Notes: generated from the sequence alone by a model not told the origin. Positions 50,009 through 59,585 are shown, counted from the stretch's first letter. The stretch is 64,000 nt of DNA from JAXDMK01 sp963765955 (GCA_963765955.1 CAVXYA010000010.1:499119-563118), one strand, 5' to 3'. Numbers and translations: made by a program.

Positions 50009-51119
50009 TCACGAAATCGCAGGGGTCGCCGGCGTCAGCGCCGGGTCGAGGGGTGGCGCCGAGTCCCGCCACGACGTGTTCCTGCGCCAGAACAGGTACG
50101 TGGCCAGGCCGAAGGGGATAGGGACGACGAACGTGAGCACCCGATAGACGAGCACGGCGGCCACCACCTGGGCCCGGTCACCGCCGGCCGAGGTGAGGCC
50201 GGCGATCAGGGCCAGCTCGACCACGCCGAGGCCGCCGGGGGTCAGCGGTATGGCCGTCAGCAGGCGGACGAAGGCGAAGGCGGCGAGGACCTCGGCCCAG
50301 TGGACCTCGTCGTTGGAGACGCCGATGTGGCGCAGGGTCATCAGCAGCACGAGGAACAGCGAGACGTGGCTGACGAGGGTGGTGATGGTCAGCCGGATCC
50401 ATGCGTGGCGGACGAGGCCGATGGTCCGATTGCGGAACTTGGTAGTGGCGTCGCCCCACCCCTCCACCGGTCCCCGCCCGAGGACCCGCCGCACTCTCGA
50501 CAGGGCGCGGGCGGCGGCATCGCCCGCCCGGCGGGCGAATTCCTCCCGCCGCAGCACGAGGGCGAACACCACGACCGCGGCCACGAGGGCGGCGATGCCC
50601 AGCAGGCCGGCCGTGATCCTCCCCGGACTGGCCGCGCCCCGCAGGGCGAGCACGGCCAACGCCACCACGGGCAGGGCCAGCTTGGCGAAGTTGTTCCACA
50701 GCCCGGAGACCACGACCGAGATCGTGCTGCGGGACTTGGAGAAGCCCCAGGAGCCCCAGCATGGCGTAGGTCAGGCCGATGGCGACAGCCGAGCCCCCCG
50801 GGACGGTGTTCGCCACCGCTGTGGACGACTGGGTGAGCACCATGGCCTGGCCGTAGGTGAGCCCCGGCGTGGCCGCCACCATCACCAGCCAGTAGGTCGC
50901 CAGATTCCAGACCGCGCACAGGCCGAGCGTGGCCAGCTCCAGTCCGGTCATGGCCGCGATCTCGGACCGGACGTCGGAGAAGTCGGCCGCGTGGCCGAGG
51001 ACGTAGACGAAGATGGCGACCGCCAGCCCCACCGACAGCACGACCCGGCCCACCCGCCACACCGTTCCCCGGCGCCCGGCCGCGCCGGCCGGCGCCTCTG
51101 CCGGCGGCTGCGTCGTCAT
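50009..51119 (-). CDS. Flippase-like membrane protein (lysylphosphatidylglycerol-synthase TM family), frame interrupted
   Basis: The ATG at 51119 overlaps the preceding stop (ATGA). The N-terminal part reads 'RVVLSVGLAVAIFVYVLGHA' to 'VPGGSAVAIGLTYAMLG'. Near 50735-50745 one base must be gained or lost to continue 'WGFSKSRSTISVVVSGLWNN', then 'ISLFLVL'-type spans, 'LTAIPLTPGGLGVVELALIA' and 'VYRVLTFVVPIPFGLATYLF'. These are hallmarks of the UPF0104/LPG-synthase TM domain (P-G-G-x-G-x-x-E), about eight spans and 370 residues. The family includes lipid flippases and glycan-transfer proteins. It is the third gene of the operon starting at 54255. Confidence 0.85.
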
Positions 51120-53326
51120 GTCCCGCCGGGGCAGGCCGCTCCCGCCCCACACAGGCGCAGCCCGTTGCGGTCCCGGATCTCGGCGACCAACTCGGCCCGG
51201 GTTTGCGAGGACAGGGCGCGGTCGGCGTCGAACATCAGGGCCGCGGTGGCGGGGCCGTCGAAGTCGAAGCGGTACCTGATGCATCCGCCGGGGAGGAGGT
51301 AGAGACGGGAGCTGCGCAGGTTCGGCGGCAGCTGCTCCGGCTGCTCGAACCGGCGCATCCCGATCTCGTCGCTGGGCACCTCGATGGCATCCGTGACGGA
51401 GCAATCCTCGGGGCGGAGGAGCGACACCTCCACCGACCGGTTTCCCCCGATGTCGGAGTCGAGCCAGAAGGTGGCCCGGCCGCGGCGGACGTGAGATCCG
51501 TCCACGTCCCAGCCCGCGGGAAGGGACTCGATGCAGGGCACGGCGGCGGCCGAGGGCACGGCCTGAGCCATGAGGACCATCACCTCGCCGGTTCCGCATC
51601 TCGGAACTCCCGCCACGCCCAGGTTGTGGGCCGGCAGGAACAGATCGGAGGCCGCCTGGAAAGCGACGAAGGCACCGGCCAACACCGCCAGTGCCAGCAC
51701 CACTCGCCTGACGCTCCAGCGCTGCAGGGCGATCGGTCGCCTCTCGGGCGCCAGGGACCGGAACTGGGCGAGGAGATCACGCCCATCCTGCTTCATCACC
51801 GTCCGCAGCTGCGACGGGCTGGCGACGCCCCGGGCGGCGGCGAAGGCCTCCGCCACGTCGTCGGGGGTGAACAGGCGAAGCGCCCGTTGGTACACCCGCT
51901 CGGCGTCGGACCTCACCGCCAGGACGAGCATCATGTTGGCCAGGTCGACGGCCTGGCGCCAGGGCGAGGGACGGACCTGGACGAAGAAGACGTCGATGAG
52001 CAGCACCTGGCCGTCCCGCACGAGGAGGTTGGCGGGCTTGATGTCTCGGTGGGCCAGACCGGCGTCCCACAGCCGGCGGACGATCGTCAGGCCCTGGTCG
52101 ATCACGTCGTCGTCGACGACTGCGTCACCGATCTCCTGGGCCCCGTCGAAGAACTCCGTCAACAGCAGGTACTCCCGCTCGGGCGTGATCTCGACGATCC
52201 CGAACGGCGCCGCGGTCGGGATCCCGATGTCGCGCAGGAGGCGGGCGGCGTAGTCCTCGTACTGGACGAGCCGGCGCACGGACTGGAACGGGGCCTCGTC
52301 CTCCAGCCGCCCGTAGAGGATGGTGCGGCCGAGCTTGTACCACCGGTCGGCCCGCACGTGGCTCATGGCGTAGAGCTTTCCGAACAGGAAGGTGTCGGGC
52401 TCGCCCGCCACCGTCAGGCGGAGGGGCGTCGACCCGCCGGAGCCGGCCAGGCCTACCGGCGTGACCTCGATCACGGTGAGCCCGAGCTGGTCCAGCACTG
52501 CTCGCCGGAGGGCCTCGCCCCGGCGACCGCCGACGTCGAGGTGGGCGGTCTTGCCCCTCCGGTAGGTGACGGGGAACACCTCGTTGGGGGTGAAGAAGCG
52601 GAAGGCGCAGACGGGAAGGGCCACCGCCACGGCCACCGCCACCAGGATGTCGGACGGGTGGTAGACGCCCAGGTACAGCTCGGCGCCGGCAAAGAGGATC
52701 ACCACTGCGGCCAGAACCCACTTGGCGATCTGCCGGGCGCGACCGGCGAGCACGGCGGCGTAGACGAAACCGATCCCGATGATGGTGATCACGGCCACGG
52801 GTGGTGCCGGCATGGAGAAGCCGCCCCACCGACCGATGATCGTCACGTCGAAGGGCCGGGGTCGGGCGACACTCTCGTACAGGATGCCGCCGATGATCTC
52901 GAGCAGGACGACGCTACCGAGAAACGTGAAGAGGTGCCGCCAGCGACGGAAGGCGATCATGACGAGGATCAGCCCGGCGGCGACCGTGGTGATCGTCCAG
53001 CCCGACCCGACGAGGTGGACCGCGGTGAGACGGTCGGACAGCCAGTCGGTGCGGAGGCGGGCGATCTGGCGGAGCACGGCCGCGTCGGTCTGGTCGGTAA
53101 CGCGACGGGCCCATTCCGACTCGGCCATGACCACCGACCACGACAGCAGGGCGACCGAGCACGCCAGTAGGCCCTTCCCCGTGGCGCCGATGTGCCGGGG
53201 CAGGGGCGGCGGCGCCCCTGACGGTCGCCGGCGCCGGCGCCGGCGCTCCACGCTCTGGGGAAGGACGTCCGGTTGCGTTCCCGGCGGCGGCTCACCGGCC
53301 GTCGTGCCTGGGAGGGGAGCGATCAC
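51116..53326 (-). CDS. Membrane fusion: degenerate PAP2 domain + protein-kinase-like domain + membrane-anchored ectodomain
   Basis: A 736-residue protein. Residues ~45-250 form a six-span PAP2-like domain with 'YESVARPRPFDVTIIGR' and 'LGVYHPSDILVAV', but PSGH is replaced by 'SMPAPPVAV', so phosphatase chemistry is doubtful. A soluble kinase-like domain follows: 'FLFGKLYAMSHVRADRWYKL', 'YLLLTEFFDGAQEIGDAV', catalytic 'LAHRDIKPANLLV' and the metal-site D of 'VLLIDVFFVQV'. One more span (~592-612) leads to a Cys-containing extracytoplasmic domain. The GTG start overlaps the upstream stop, and its own stop overlaps the flippase-like start. Lipid or protein substrate is unknown. Confidence 0.85.
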   Translation of the reverse strand: MIAPLPGTTAGEPPPGTQPDVLPQSVERRRRRRRPSGAPPPLPRHIGATGKGLLACSVALLSWSVVMAESEWARRVTDQTDAAVLRQIARLRTDWLSDRLTAVHLVGSGWTITTVAAGLILVMIAFRRWRHLFTFLGSVVLLEIIGGILYESVARPRPFDVTIIGRWGGFSMPAPPVAVITIIGIGFVYAAVLAGRARQIAKWVLAAVVILFAGAELYLGVYHPSDILVAVAVAVALPVCAFRFFTPNEVFPVTYRRGKTAHLDVGGRRGEALRRAVLDQLGLTVIEVTPVGLAGSGGSTPLRLTVAGEPDTFLFGKLYAMSHVRADRWYKLGRTILYGRLEDEAPFQSVRRLVQYEDYAARLLRDIGIPTAAPFGIVEITPEREYLLLTEFFDGAQEIGDAVVDDDVIDQGLTIVRRLWDAGLAHRDIKPANLLVRDGQVLLIDVFFVQVRPSPWRQAVDLANMMLVLAVRSDAERVYQRALRLFTPDDVAEAFAAARGVASPSQLRTVMKQDGRDLLAQFRSLAPERRPIALQRWSVRRVVLALAVLAGAFVAFQAASDLFLPAHNLGVAGVPRCGTGEVMVLMAQAVPSAAAVPCIESLPAGWDVDGSHVRRGRATFWLDSDIGGNRSVEVSLLRPEDCSVTDAIEVPSDEIGMRRFEQPEQLPPNLRSSRLYLLPGGCIRYRFDFDGPATAALMFDADRALSSQTRAELVAEIRDRNGLRLCGAGAACPGGT

Positions 53327-54255
53327 ACCAGACCCTCTTCTCTCAGCCAGGAGGCGGCGACCGCGCCCGGCTCGGCGCCATCGGTGACGAGCCCGTTGAC
53401 TCGCCGCAGGTCGTCGGTCGACAGGTGGGCGGAGACGGCGTCGACCAGCGCCACCAGCCGGGGGCCGGCCCGTTCGATGGCCTGGGTGCGGACCAGCGGC
53501 GTGACGTTCTCCGCCGGCTGCAGGCCCCGGTCGTCGGCCAGCTCGACGAAGCCCTCGCTGGCGATGCCGGGATCGGTCGTGAAGAGGAGCACCACATCGA
53601 CCACACCGTGGCGCAAAGCCTGACGGGTCAACGGCCCGCCGACATCGAGGGACACGACCTCCTTGAACCGGATGCGGTACACCTCGTCCAGGCCCACCAG
53701 GCATAGGGGCCGGGTCGAGCACTCCGGGGGACCGCCGAACGTGAGCTCGGATGCGACCGGGGCCAGGTCGCTGAGCGTGCGCAGCCCGTGGCGCTCCGCC
53801 GTCTGGCGGCTAACGACGAAGGTGTTGGCGTCCTGCGCGGGTGCCGACGCCAGGACGGCCACGTCCATCCCGCTCAGGGCCCGGACCAGGGCGTCGGTGG
53901 TCTCGGCCAGGCTCGCCCCGGGCTGGGCCGTCCCCAAGTTGAGGAACCGCACGGCGGTGCCGGCGTACTCGGGGACAAGGTCGATGAGGCCGCGGGCGAG
54001 GGCGGGAGCCACGAACTCACGGGGTCCCAGGTTGAACGCCCGCCGCACCTGGTAGCCACCTGACTCCAGAGCCTGGCTGTACATCTCCGCCAGCAGCCGG
54101 CTCTCGGCAAAGTCGAACGACCCCACCGTGATGGCGTCGCCGACTGGCGGTGGGGTGGAGGTTGGCCTGGCCGACGGGGAGGTGCACGCGGCCAGCAGGG
54201 CGAGCGCGGCCACCGCGACGACGGCGGGCCACGCCGCCCGTCCGCGGGTGCCCAT
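53323..54255 (-). CDS. OpuAC-type glycine-betaine/choline-binding lipoprotein
   Basis: A 310-residue exported binding protein with lipobox L-A-A-C near residue 24 ('VVAVAALALLAACTSP'). The QAT-family substrate-binding fold is seen in 'AITVGSFDFAESRLLAEMYS', 'GLIDLVPEYAGTAVRFLNLG', 'VSRQTAERHGLRTLSDLAPV' and 'VVDVVLLFTTDPGIASEGFV'. Homologues feed an ABC transporter, but no permease or ATPase gene is adjacent. Instead it is coupled by a GTGA overlap to the PAP2-kinase gene. The ATG at 54255 has GGAGG 8 bases upstream. A sensory role for the kinase is an inference. Confidence 0.88.
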   Translation of the reverse strand: MGTRGRAAWPAVVAVAALALLAACTSPSARPTSTPPPVGDAITVGSFDFAESRLLAEMYSQALESGGYQVRRAFNLGPREFVAPALARGLIDLVPEYAGTAVRFLNLGTAQPGASLAETTDALVRALSGMDVAVLASAPAQDANTFVVSRQTAERHGLRTLSDLAPVASELTFGGPPECSTRPLCLVGLDEVYRIRFKEVVSLDVGGPLTRQALRHGVVDVVLLFTTDPGIASEGFVELADDRGLQPAENVTPLVRTQAIERAGPRLVALVDAVSAHLSTDDLRRVNGLVTDGAEPGAVAASWLREEGLV

Positions 54256-54351
54256 GAGCGAAACCTCCTCTCCCCTGGCTCGGGACAAGTCTCTCACCGC
54301 GAAAGGCCGGGGTGTCAGGGGGTGAGCGGGCGGTCCCGGGCGTCCGTAGGA

Positions 54352-55920
54352 TCAGGACGGCATGTTCCGGCGAGGAGGCGTCCTGTGGACGACGGGCCGG
54401 TCCCGAACGACATCCGATGGGAGCGGCGCCCGATCGACGCGCTCTCCGCCGCCGCTGGCCTGGCGGCGCTCGTCGTCGGGATGATCGCGGTAGGCGACAG
54501 CTCGGTCTCCGGCGCCGAGGAGTCGGTGTTCCGTGCCATCAACGACCTGCCGGGAGCGCTGTACCCGGTGCTGTGGCCGTTCCAGCAGGTGGGCGCGCTC
54601 TTGGCCGGCCCCCTCGTTGCCCTCATCGCCGCCGCCGCCCGACGGTTCCGCCTGGCGGTGATGATCCTGCTCGCCACCGCGTCCAAGCTCGTCCTCGAAC
54701 GGGCGGTGAAAGCCGTCGTCACCCGGGAGCGACCGACGACGTCGATCGGCTCCGACGTCCACCTGCGGGGAGATGTCGAAGTCGTCGGGGAGAGCTTCGT
54801 GTCGGGCCACGCGGTGCTGGTTACGGCCATCGCCGGCCTCGTCGCCCCCTACCTTCCCGGTCGTTGGAAGGTGGTGCCCTGGGTCCTCGTGGGCTTGGTC
54901 ATGGTCGGGCGTGTCTACGTCGGCGCCCACAACCCGCTGGACGTGATCTGCGGGGCGGGCCTGGGCCTGGCCATCGCCGGTTGCCTCAACCTCGCCTTCG
55001 CCACCCCCCGCCGCCGGGACCATTAAGCCGGACCCGAGGACTCCCGTGGGTGCGGGGGCGAGCCTTCGGCGTTCCGCCCGGCGGGGCCGGAGGGCGGCGC
55101 CCGCAACCGCGAGGGCGACCGCGCCGTAGGCCAGCCAGCGGAGGGCGCCGACTTCGGCCCACCCCGCCAGCTCGCGCAGGTTGGTGACCAGGAGGAGCGC
55201 GGCGACGGCCAGCCCGATGGCACGCGCCGGAAGGAAGCGGATCGACCAGGCGGCGATGGGGCTGGCGATGACGCCTCCGACCAGCATCGCCAACACGGTC
55301 GCCGGGTCGATACCGCTGCCCCCGACGGAGGCGAGGAGGGAGCCCGACGCCACGATGGCCACCGCCACCTCGGCCGTGTTCACCGAGCCGATGGCGAATC
55401 GGGGGGCGACGCCGCGGTGGAGCAGGAAGGGGGTCACCACCGGGCCCCATGCGCCGACGAGCCCGTTGGTGATCCCGCCAGTGGCCGCGGCGACGCTCGT
55501 AGCACGCCTGTCGAAGTCCAACTGACCGTCGTCGCGGCTGCTCGCCGCCGACCGCAGCACGATGCTGAACCGGGCGAGCATCCTCAACGCGACGAGGATC
55601 AGGAGCACGGCGAGGATGGGCCGGAGCTGGTCGCCGTCGACACTGGCGAGGATGGTGACGCCCACCAGCGCTCCGAGCGAGCCGGGGATGGCCAGCGTGA
55701 GGACGAGGCGCCGGTCGATGTTGCCGAAGCGCCAGTGGGCCAGGGCCGCCGACAATCCGGTTGCCACCTTGGCCAGGTTCACGGTGGTGGACACGGCGGC
55801 CGGGGAGAGGCCGGTGGCGAAGAGGATGCTCGAGGACGTGGGACCGAACCCCATCCCGAGGGCGCCGTCGACGAACGACGCCAGGAACCCGGCCACGGCG
55901 ACGATGACGAGCTCGGTCAT
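54352..55920 (-). CDS. TauE/SafE-family membrane permease with an anomalous antisense extension
   Basis: The first ~290 residues form a TauE/SafE permease with about eight spans and two repeats: 'FLASFVDGALGMGFGPTSSS' and 'GGITNGLVGAWGPVVTPFLL' are the paired signature. The family exports sulfite or organic anions. As written, the frame does not stop until 54352, running ~670 bases antisense through the PAP2 gene as charged, non-membrane sequence. A one-base shift after about 55100 would end it at 55023, overlapping the PAP2 stop by a few bases, giving the family's usual length. I therefore suspect an indel. The ATG at 55920 is preferred; TTG 55926 is possible. Confidence 0.75.
   Translation of the reverse strand: MTELVIVAVAGFLASFVDGALGMGFGPTSSSILFATGLSPAAVSTTVNLAKVATGLSAALAHWRFGNIDRRLVLTLAIPGSLGALVGVTILASVDGDQLRPILAVLLILVALRMLARFSIVLRSAASSRDDGQLDFDRRATSVAAATGGITNGLVGAWGPVVTPFLLHRGVAPRFAIGSVNTAEVAVAIVASGSLLASVGGSGIDPATVLAMLVGGVIASPIAAWSIRFLPARAIGLAVAALLLVTNLRELAGWAEVGALRWLAYGAVALAVAGAALRPRRAERRRLAPAPTGVLGSGLMVPAAGGGEGEVEATGDGQAQARPADHVQRVVGADVDTPDHDQAHEDPGHHLPTTGKVGGDEAGDGRNQHRVARHEALPDDFDISPQVDVGADRRRRSLPGDDGFHRPFEDELGRGGEQDHHRQAEPSGGGGDEGNEGAGQERAHLLERPQHRVQRSRQVVDGTEHRLLGAGDRAVAYRDHPDDERRQASGGGERVDRAPLPSDVVRDRPVVHRTPPRRNMPS
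54385..55026 (+). CDS. PAP2 family membrane phosphatase
   Basis: A 213-residue membrane protein with five to six spans and PAP2 motifs 'KAVVTRERPTT' (K-x5-R-E-R-P), 'GESFVSGHAVLVTAIAG' (S-G-H) and 'GRVYVGAHNPLDVICGAGLG' (G-R-x5-H-x3-D). GAGGAGG lies 7 bases before the GTG at 54385, which decides this start; GTG at 54322 is less likely. It is divergent from the binding-protein gene (130 bases) and may be part of the same functional cluster. A long open frame runs antisense across the whole gene (see TauE-like entry). Confidence 0.9.
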   Translation: MDDGPVPNDIRWERRPIDALSAAAGLAALVVGMIAVGDSSVSGAEESVFRAINDLPGALYPVLWPFQQVGALLAGPLVALIAAAARRFRLAVMILLATASKLVLERAVKAVVTRERPTTSIGSDVHLRGDVEVVGESFVSGHAVLVTAIAGLVAPYLPGRWKVVPWVLVGLVMVGRVYVGAHNPLDVICGAGLGLAIAGCLNLAFATPRRRDH

Positions 55921-55974
55921 TCCCAACTGAATCTATCGGAATTGTTGGTTAGACGTGAAAGCTGCGAAAGATGA

Positions 55975-56829
55975 CTACGGGTCCATCAGCCAGGAGTGCA
56001 GAGCAAGGCCGCCGTCGACCGGGATGTTGGCACCCGTGACGTAACCGGACCACGCGTCGCTGAGCAGCACGGTGACGACCTTGGCCACGTCATCGGGCTC
56101 CCCGCTGCGCCCGACGGGTATCAGTCGGCTGATGGCGGGATCGGCGACGATCGGCTGGGGGTTGGCGGCCGATCGAATCGAGCCAGGGGACACCGCGTTC
56201 ACCCGGATGCCATGGCATCCGACCTCGTGGGCCAGCTCCTTGGTCAGCATGGCCACAGCTGCTTTGGTGGTGCTGTAGTGGGGCTGGAGCCGCAGGATCG
56301 TGTCGTGGAGGGAGGAGATGAACACGATCGACCCCGGACGGTCGTCCGCGACCAGCCGCTCTACCAAACGGCGGGTGAAGAACCATGGACCCCGAAGATT
56401 GGTGTGCAGGACGCGGTCGAAATCGGATTCCTGTAGGTCGAGAAAGCGGTGAGGCGTGGAGATCCCGACATTGTTGACGATGAGCTCGATGGGGCCATAC
56501 GAGGCGTTGAGCTCGTCGGCCAACGTGGCGGTGTCCAGGCGGGAGAGATCACCCACCACGGCATCGCAGCCGAGCGCCGATGCCGTCGCTCGCAAGGTCT
56601 CCTTGTCGGAGTCGACGGCCACCACCAACGCCCCGCAGCGCACGAGGCGAGCCGCGATCCCTCGCCCGATACCGCTGGCCGCGCCGGTAACAACGGCCCG
56701 GCGCCCTCGGAGGTCTTCCGGGAGCGGGCCGAGCCCCGTCTCCTTCACGCCGAGCAGCCGGCGCGCCGGTGACTCAAGGACGCGGTTGCGGCGACGACAC
56801 GGAGCTGACCCTCGCTCCGACCCGTGCAT
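55975..56829 (-). CDS. Short-chain dehydrogenase/reductase
   Basis: A classical SDR oxidoreductase. The cofactor motif is 'AVVTGAASGIGRGIAARLVR' (T-G-x3-G-I-G), then 'VVGDLSRLDT', 'LIVNNVGISTPHRFLD' (N-N-x-G), the catalytic Ser in 'SIVFISSLHDTI', Y-S-T-T-K, and the C-terminal 'GANIPVDGGLALHSWLMDP'. Substrate and pathway are unknown. Starts at 56829 (ATG, 284 residues) or 56748 (GTG, 257 residues) are both possible; the shorter one fits the family better. It is divergent from the glycosyltransferase. Confidence 0.92.
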   Translation of the reverse strand: MHGSERGSAPCRRRNRVLESPARRLLGVKETGLGPLPEDLRGRRAVVTGAASGIGRGIAARLVRCGALVVAVDSDKETLRATASALGCDAVVGDLSRLDTATLADELNASYGPIELIVNNVGISTPHRFLDLQESDFDRVLHTNLRGPWFFTRRLVERLVADDRPGSIVFISSLHDTILRLQPHYSTTKAAVAMLTKELAHEVGCHGIRVNAVSPGSIRSAANPQPIVADPAISRLIPVGRSGEPDDVAKVVTVLLSDAWSGYVTGANIPVDGGLALHSWLMDP

Positions 56830-56910
56830 TCATGCAAGCGCTCCGTTCGCAGAACGCCAATCGTAGGTCCGGTCTCTACCAAGGGAGCGACAACGGAGGT
56901 CTTCTTCAAC

Positions 56911-58129
56911 GTGGCCGGCTGGTGCGTCCCGCCGGTGATCATCCTTGTCGTAGGTCGCGCCGTTCTGGTTGCCCTGACCGCCCCCCGTCACGTCGCCCGC
57001 CAGGTCATTCCCGAGATTCCCGGCTCGTGCCTCCCGGCGGTGTCCATCGTCGTGCCCGCATACAACGAAGCGGCCGGGATCGCCGCCTGCGTCCGTTCGC
57101 TCGCCGCCAGCAACTACCCGCGCTTCGAGGTGGGCGTCGTCGACGACGGCTCCGCCGACCTGACGGGCGACATCGTCGAGGCACTGGGCCTGGCCAATGT
57201 CTGGCTCATCCGCCAGGCGAACACCGGAAAGGCCCGAGCGCTGAACGCCGGGATCGGCGCCTGCTCGGGCGAAGTCGTGGTCACGGTGGATGCCGACACA
57301 GTGTTCGAGCCGGACACGCTGCTGCGCCTCGTCGAGTCGTTCGCCGATGAGACGCGTTGGCGCAGTGGCCGGCAACACCAAAGTCGGCAACCGCACCGGC
57401 CGATTGGGGCGCTGGCAGCATCTCGAGTACGTCGTGGCCTACAACGCCGACCGGCGCGCCTTCGACGTGTTGCGCTGCATGCCCACCGTCCCGGGAGCGG
57501 TCGGTGCCTTCCGCCGCCGAGCTCTGGCCCAGGTGGGCGGGTTCAGTGACGAGACGTTGGCGGAGGACACGGACATCACGATGGCCATCGGCCGAGCCGG
57601 TTGGGCCGTTGTCTATCGGGATGGCGCCCGGGCGTGGACGGAGACACCGGCCGACCTGCGATCTCTTTGGCGTCAGCGTCAACGCTGGACCGACGGTACC
57701 TATCGGTGCATGTGGAGACACCGGGGGTCAATGGGCCAAGGGTGCCCGTTGGGTCGGCGCGGCCTGCCCTTTATGCTCGCCTACCAGGTCGTCTTGCCTC
57801 TTCTCGCCCCGGCGATCGATGTCTACGCCGTTTCCGGGCTCGTGCTGGGCCGACCCGGTCGCCTGCTCGGCTTGGCTGTGGTCACCGTCACCCAGTTCGC
57901 CCTCGGCGCCTACATGCTGCGCCTCGACGGCGACAGCCTGCGGGCTCTGTGGACACTCCCCCTCCAGCAGCTCGCCCACCGCTGCCTGATGCACGCGGTG
58001 GTGGTTCGCGTCCTGCTCACCCTGCGGCGCGAGCAGGTCTGGCGGGAACGAGCACCACGCGCCGGGAACGCGACCGTCGGGGGGGAGGGGGAGGTTCGGA
58101 GGCTCCGGCCTGGGGCTCCATCACCGTGA
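56911..58129 (+). CDS. Processive family 2 glycosyltransferase, frame interrupted
   Basis: The GTG at 56911 (GGAGGT upstream) begins with a membrane segment ('PPVIILVVGRAVLVALTA'). The GT2 core is 'AVSIVVPAYNEAAGIAACVR', 'VGVVDDGSADLTG' and 'VVVTVDADTVFEPDTLLRL' (D-x-D). A one-base shift near 57350-57356 is needed to reach 'GAVAGNTKVGNRTGRLGRWQ', the acceptor-site E-D ('DETLAEDTDITMAIG') and Q-R-Q-R-W, then three C-terminal spans. This is the D, D-x-D, E-D, Q-x-x-R-W set of processive enzymes such as poly-GlcNAc and hyaluronan synthases. It probably makes a cell-surface polysaccharide. Confidence 0.85.
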
Positions 58130-58144
58130 TCGCAGAACGCAAGG

Positions 58145-59314
58145 TTATGGAGTGGAACAGTTGTTCGGCGCGGGCACCCCGGCGATGCGACCGGTAAGCC
58201 AGGCCATTGCGGCTGGGGCGCCCAGCAGGACCCCGCTTGCGTGCTCGGCGAAATAGCTGTCGAACTGGACGGTTGCGCCTTTGCTGCACCACTCGTTGCG
58301 CAGGTTCCGGCCGACTGCGTACGGGATGACCTCGTCGACCAGGCCGTGATATTGCAGGATCGGGACGCGCGGGGCGACCGCGCCCAGGCGGCTCTCGCCG
58401 AAGGCGGCCTGCCAATCGGGCAGGGCCAGGACATCGGTGGTGGTGATGTTGCGATAGCGGTTCAAGGCGAACCCCACGACCAGGCCGCCCAGGCAAGCGT
58501 CCTGATGGGCCGCCACCAGTTGTTGGCCCGTCGCGTTCAGGTAGTTCGACAGATGAAGCTCGGGATGGGCAGCGTCCAAACCGATCAACGCGGCCACGCC
58601 GAAGCCGAAGAATGGCCCCCCGTCCAGGTTCCTCGCCGTCGCCACCACGTCGGCGGGTACGCCGCCGGTGGCGACACCGCGCAACCGGAGCTCCGGGGCA
58701 TAGGTCGGCTGGAGCTCGGCGGCCCAACTCGAAGCCGCCCCACCCTCCGAATACCCCCAGATGGCCAGGGGTGTGTCGCCGGTCAACCCGGTGCCGGGGA
58801 GCCGCAAGGCGGCCCGGGCGACGTCGAGGACGGCGTGGCCCAGACTCGGGCCCACCACGTAGGTGTGTTGTCCGGGGGTGCCGAGACCCTCATAGTCGGT
58901 CACGGCCACTGCCCACCCTTGGAGCAACATGCCCTGGATGATCCCCGCCTCTGTCTCGGTGCCGGCCGCCATCTGATTGGACGGCGCGCACTTGTCGCCC
59001 AGGCCCTGTGTCCCCACCGCGTAACTGACGAGGGGCCGCTTTCCGCCCGCGAGGTAGGGAAGGACGGGGACCAGAATCGTCCCCGACACGACGTTCGGGC
59101 TCCCGGTGCCGTTGGTGGAGCGGTAGAGAACCTTGGTCGCCCTCACACCTGGCATCGGCAGGCGCAGAAGTGGGTCCATCGTGAACACCGTCGGCGAGGA
59201 GCTCACGATGTCTCCCGGCTGGCCGGCGTCCGCCGGAGCAGGCGTCGACCAAACCGGCAGGAGCAACACGGCCACCAGCGACGCCAAGAAGCGACGCGTC
59301 CAGACTGCTCGCAT
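58145..59314 (-). CDS. Secretory lipase (LIP family alpha/beta hydrolase)
   Basis: A 389-residue secreted enzyme. The signal peptide is at residues ~8-29 ('FLASLVAVLLLPVWSTPAPA'). The fold begins 'KVLYRSTNGTGSPNVVSGTI', with the nucleophile in G-Y-S-E-G-G ('LAIWGYSEGGAASSWAAEL'), a late Asp in 'VPILQYHGLVDEVIPYAVGR' and the His-containing 'SYFAEHASGVLLGAP'. This matches fungal and actinobacterial secretory lipases. GAGAGGAAG lies 8 bases before the ATG at 59314. It is convergent with the glycosyltransferase, 15 bases away. Confidence 0.92.
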   Translation of the reverse strand: MRAVWTRRFLASLVAVLLLPVWSTPAPADAGQPGDIVSSSPTVFTMDPLLRLPMPGVRATKVLYRSTNGTGSPNVVSGTILVPVLPYLAGGKRPLVSYAVGTQGLGDKCAPSNQMAAGTETEAGIIQGMLLQGWAVAVTDYEGLGTPGQHTYVVGPSLGHAVLDVARAALRLPGTGLTGDTPLAIWGYSEGGAASSWAAELQPTYAPELRLRGVATGGVPADVVATARNLDGGPFFGFGVAALIGLDAAHPELHLSNYLNATGQQLVAAHQDACLGGLVVGFALNRYRNITTTDVLALPDWQAAFGESRLGAVAPRVPILQYHGLVDEVIPYAVGRNLRNEWCSKGATVQFDSYFAEHASGVLLGAPAAMAWLTGRIAGVPAPNNCSTP

Positions 59315-59572
59315 GAAGAGCTTCCTCTCCCGTCGTGAGGGTTGTCCGCCCCCCGTCCGCTGGCGATGCTATCGATCGACTCAGTCCAAATCGCCTGGAA
59401 GCGGCAGGGCGCTCACCAGGGCCGCGCTCCAGCGCACCAATCCACAGGGAGGTACGGCATGACGGCTGCCCGCGCCAGCGAGGCCGCATCGTGGTCGGTG
59501 GCTCCTAAAGGAACGAGGCCCGGGAATGCCCCAGCCCTCATCTCTAGAGCCACCGCGGGTGGGGTCGCCGCC

Positions 59573-59578
59573 TACCAT
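59573..59578 (+). promoter_or_regulatory. -10-like element of a leaderless promoter
   Basis: TACCAT lies 7 bases before the GTG start at 59586. Confidence 0.45.
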
Positions 59579-59585
59579 CGGCCGG

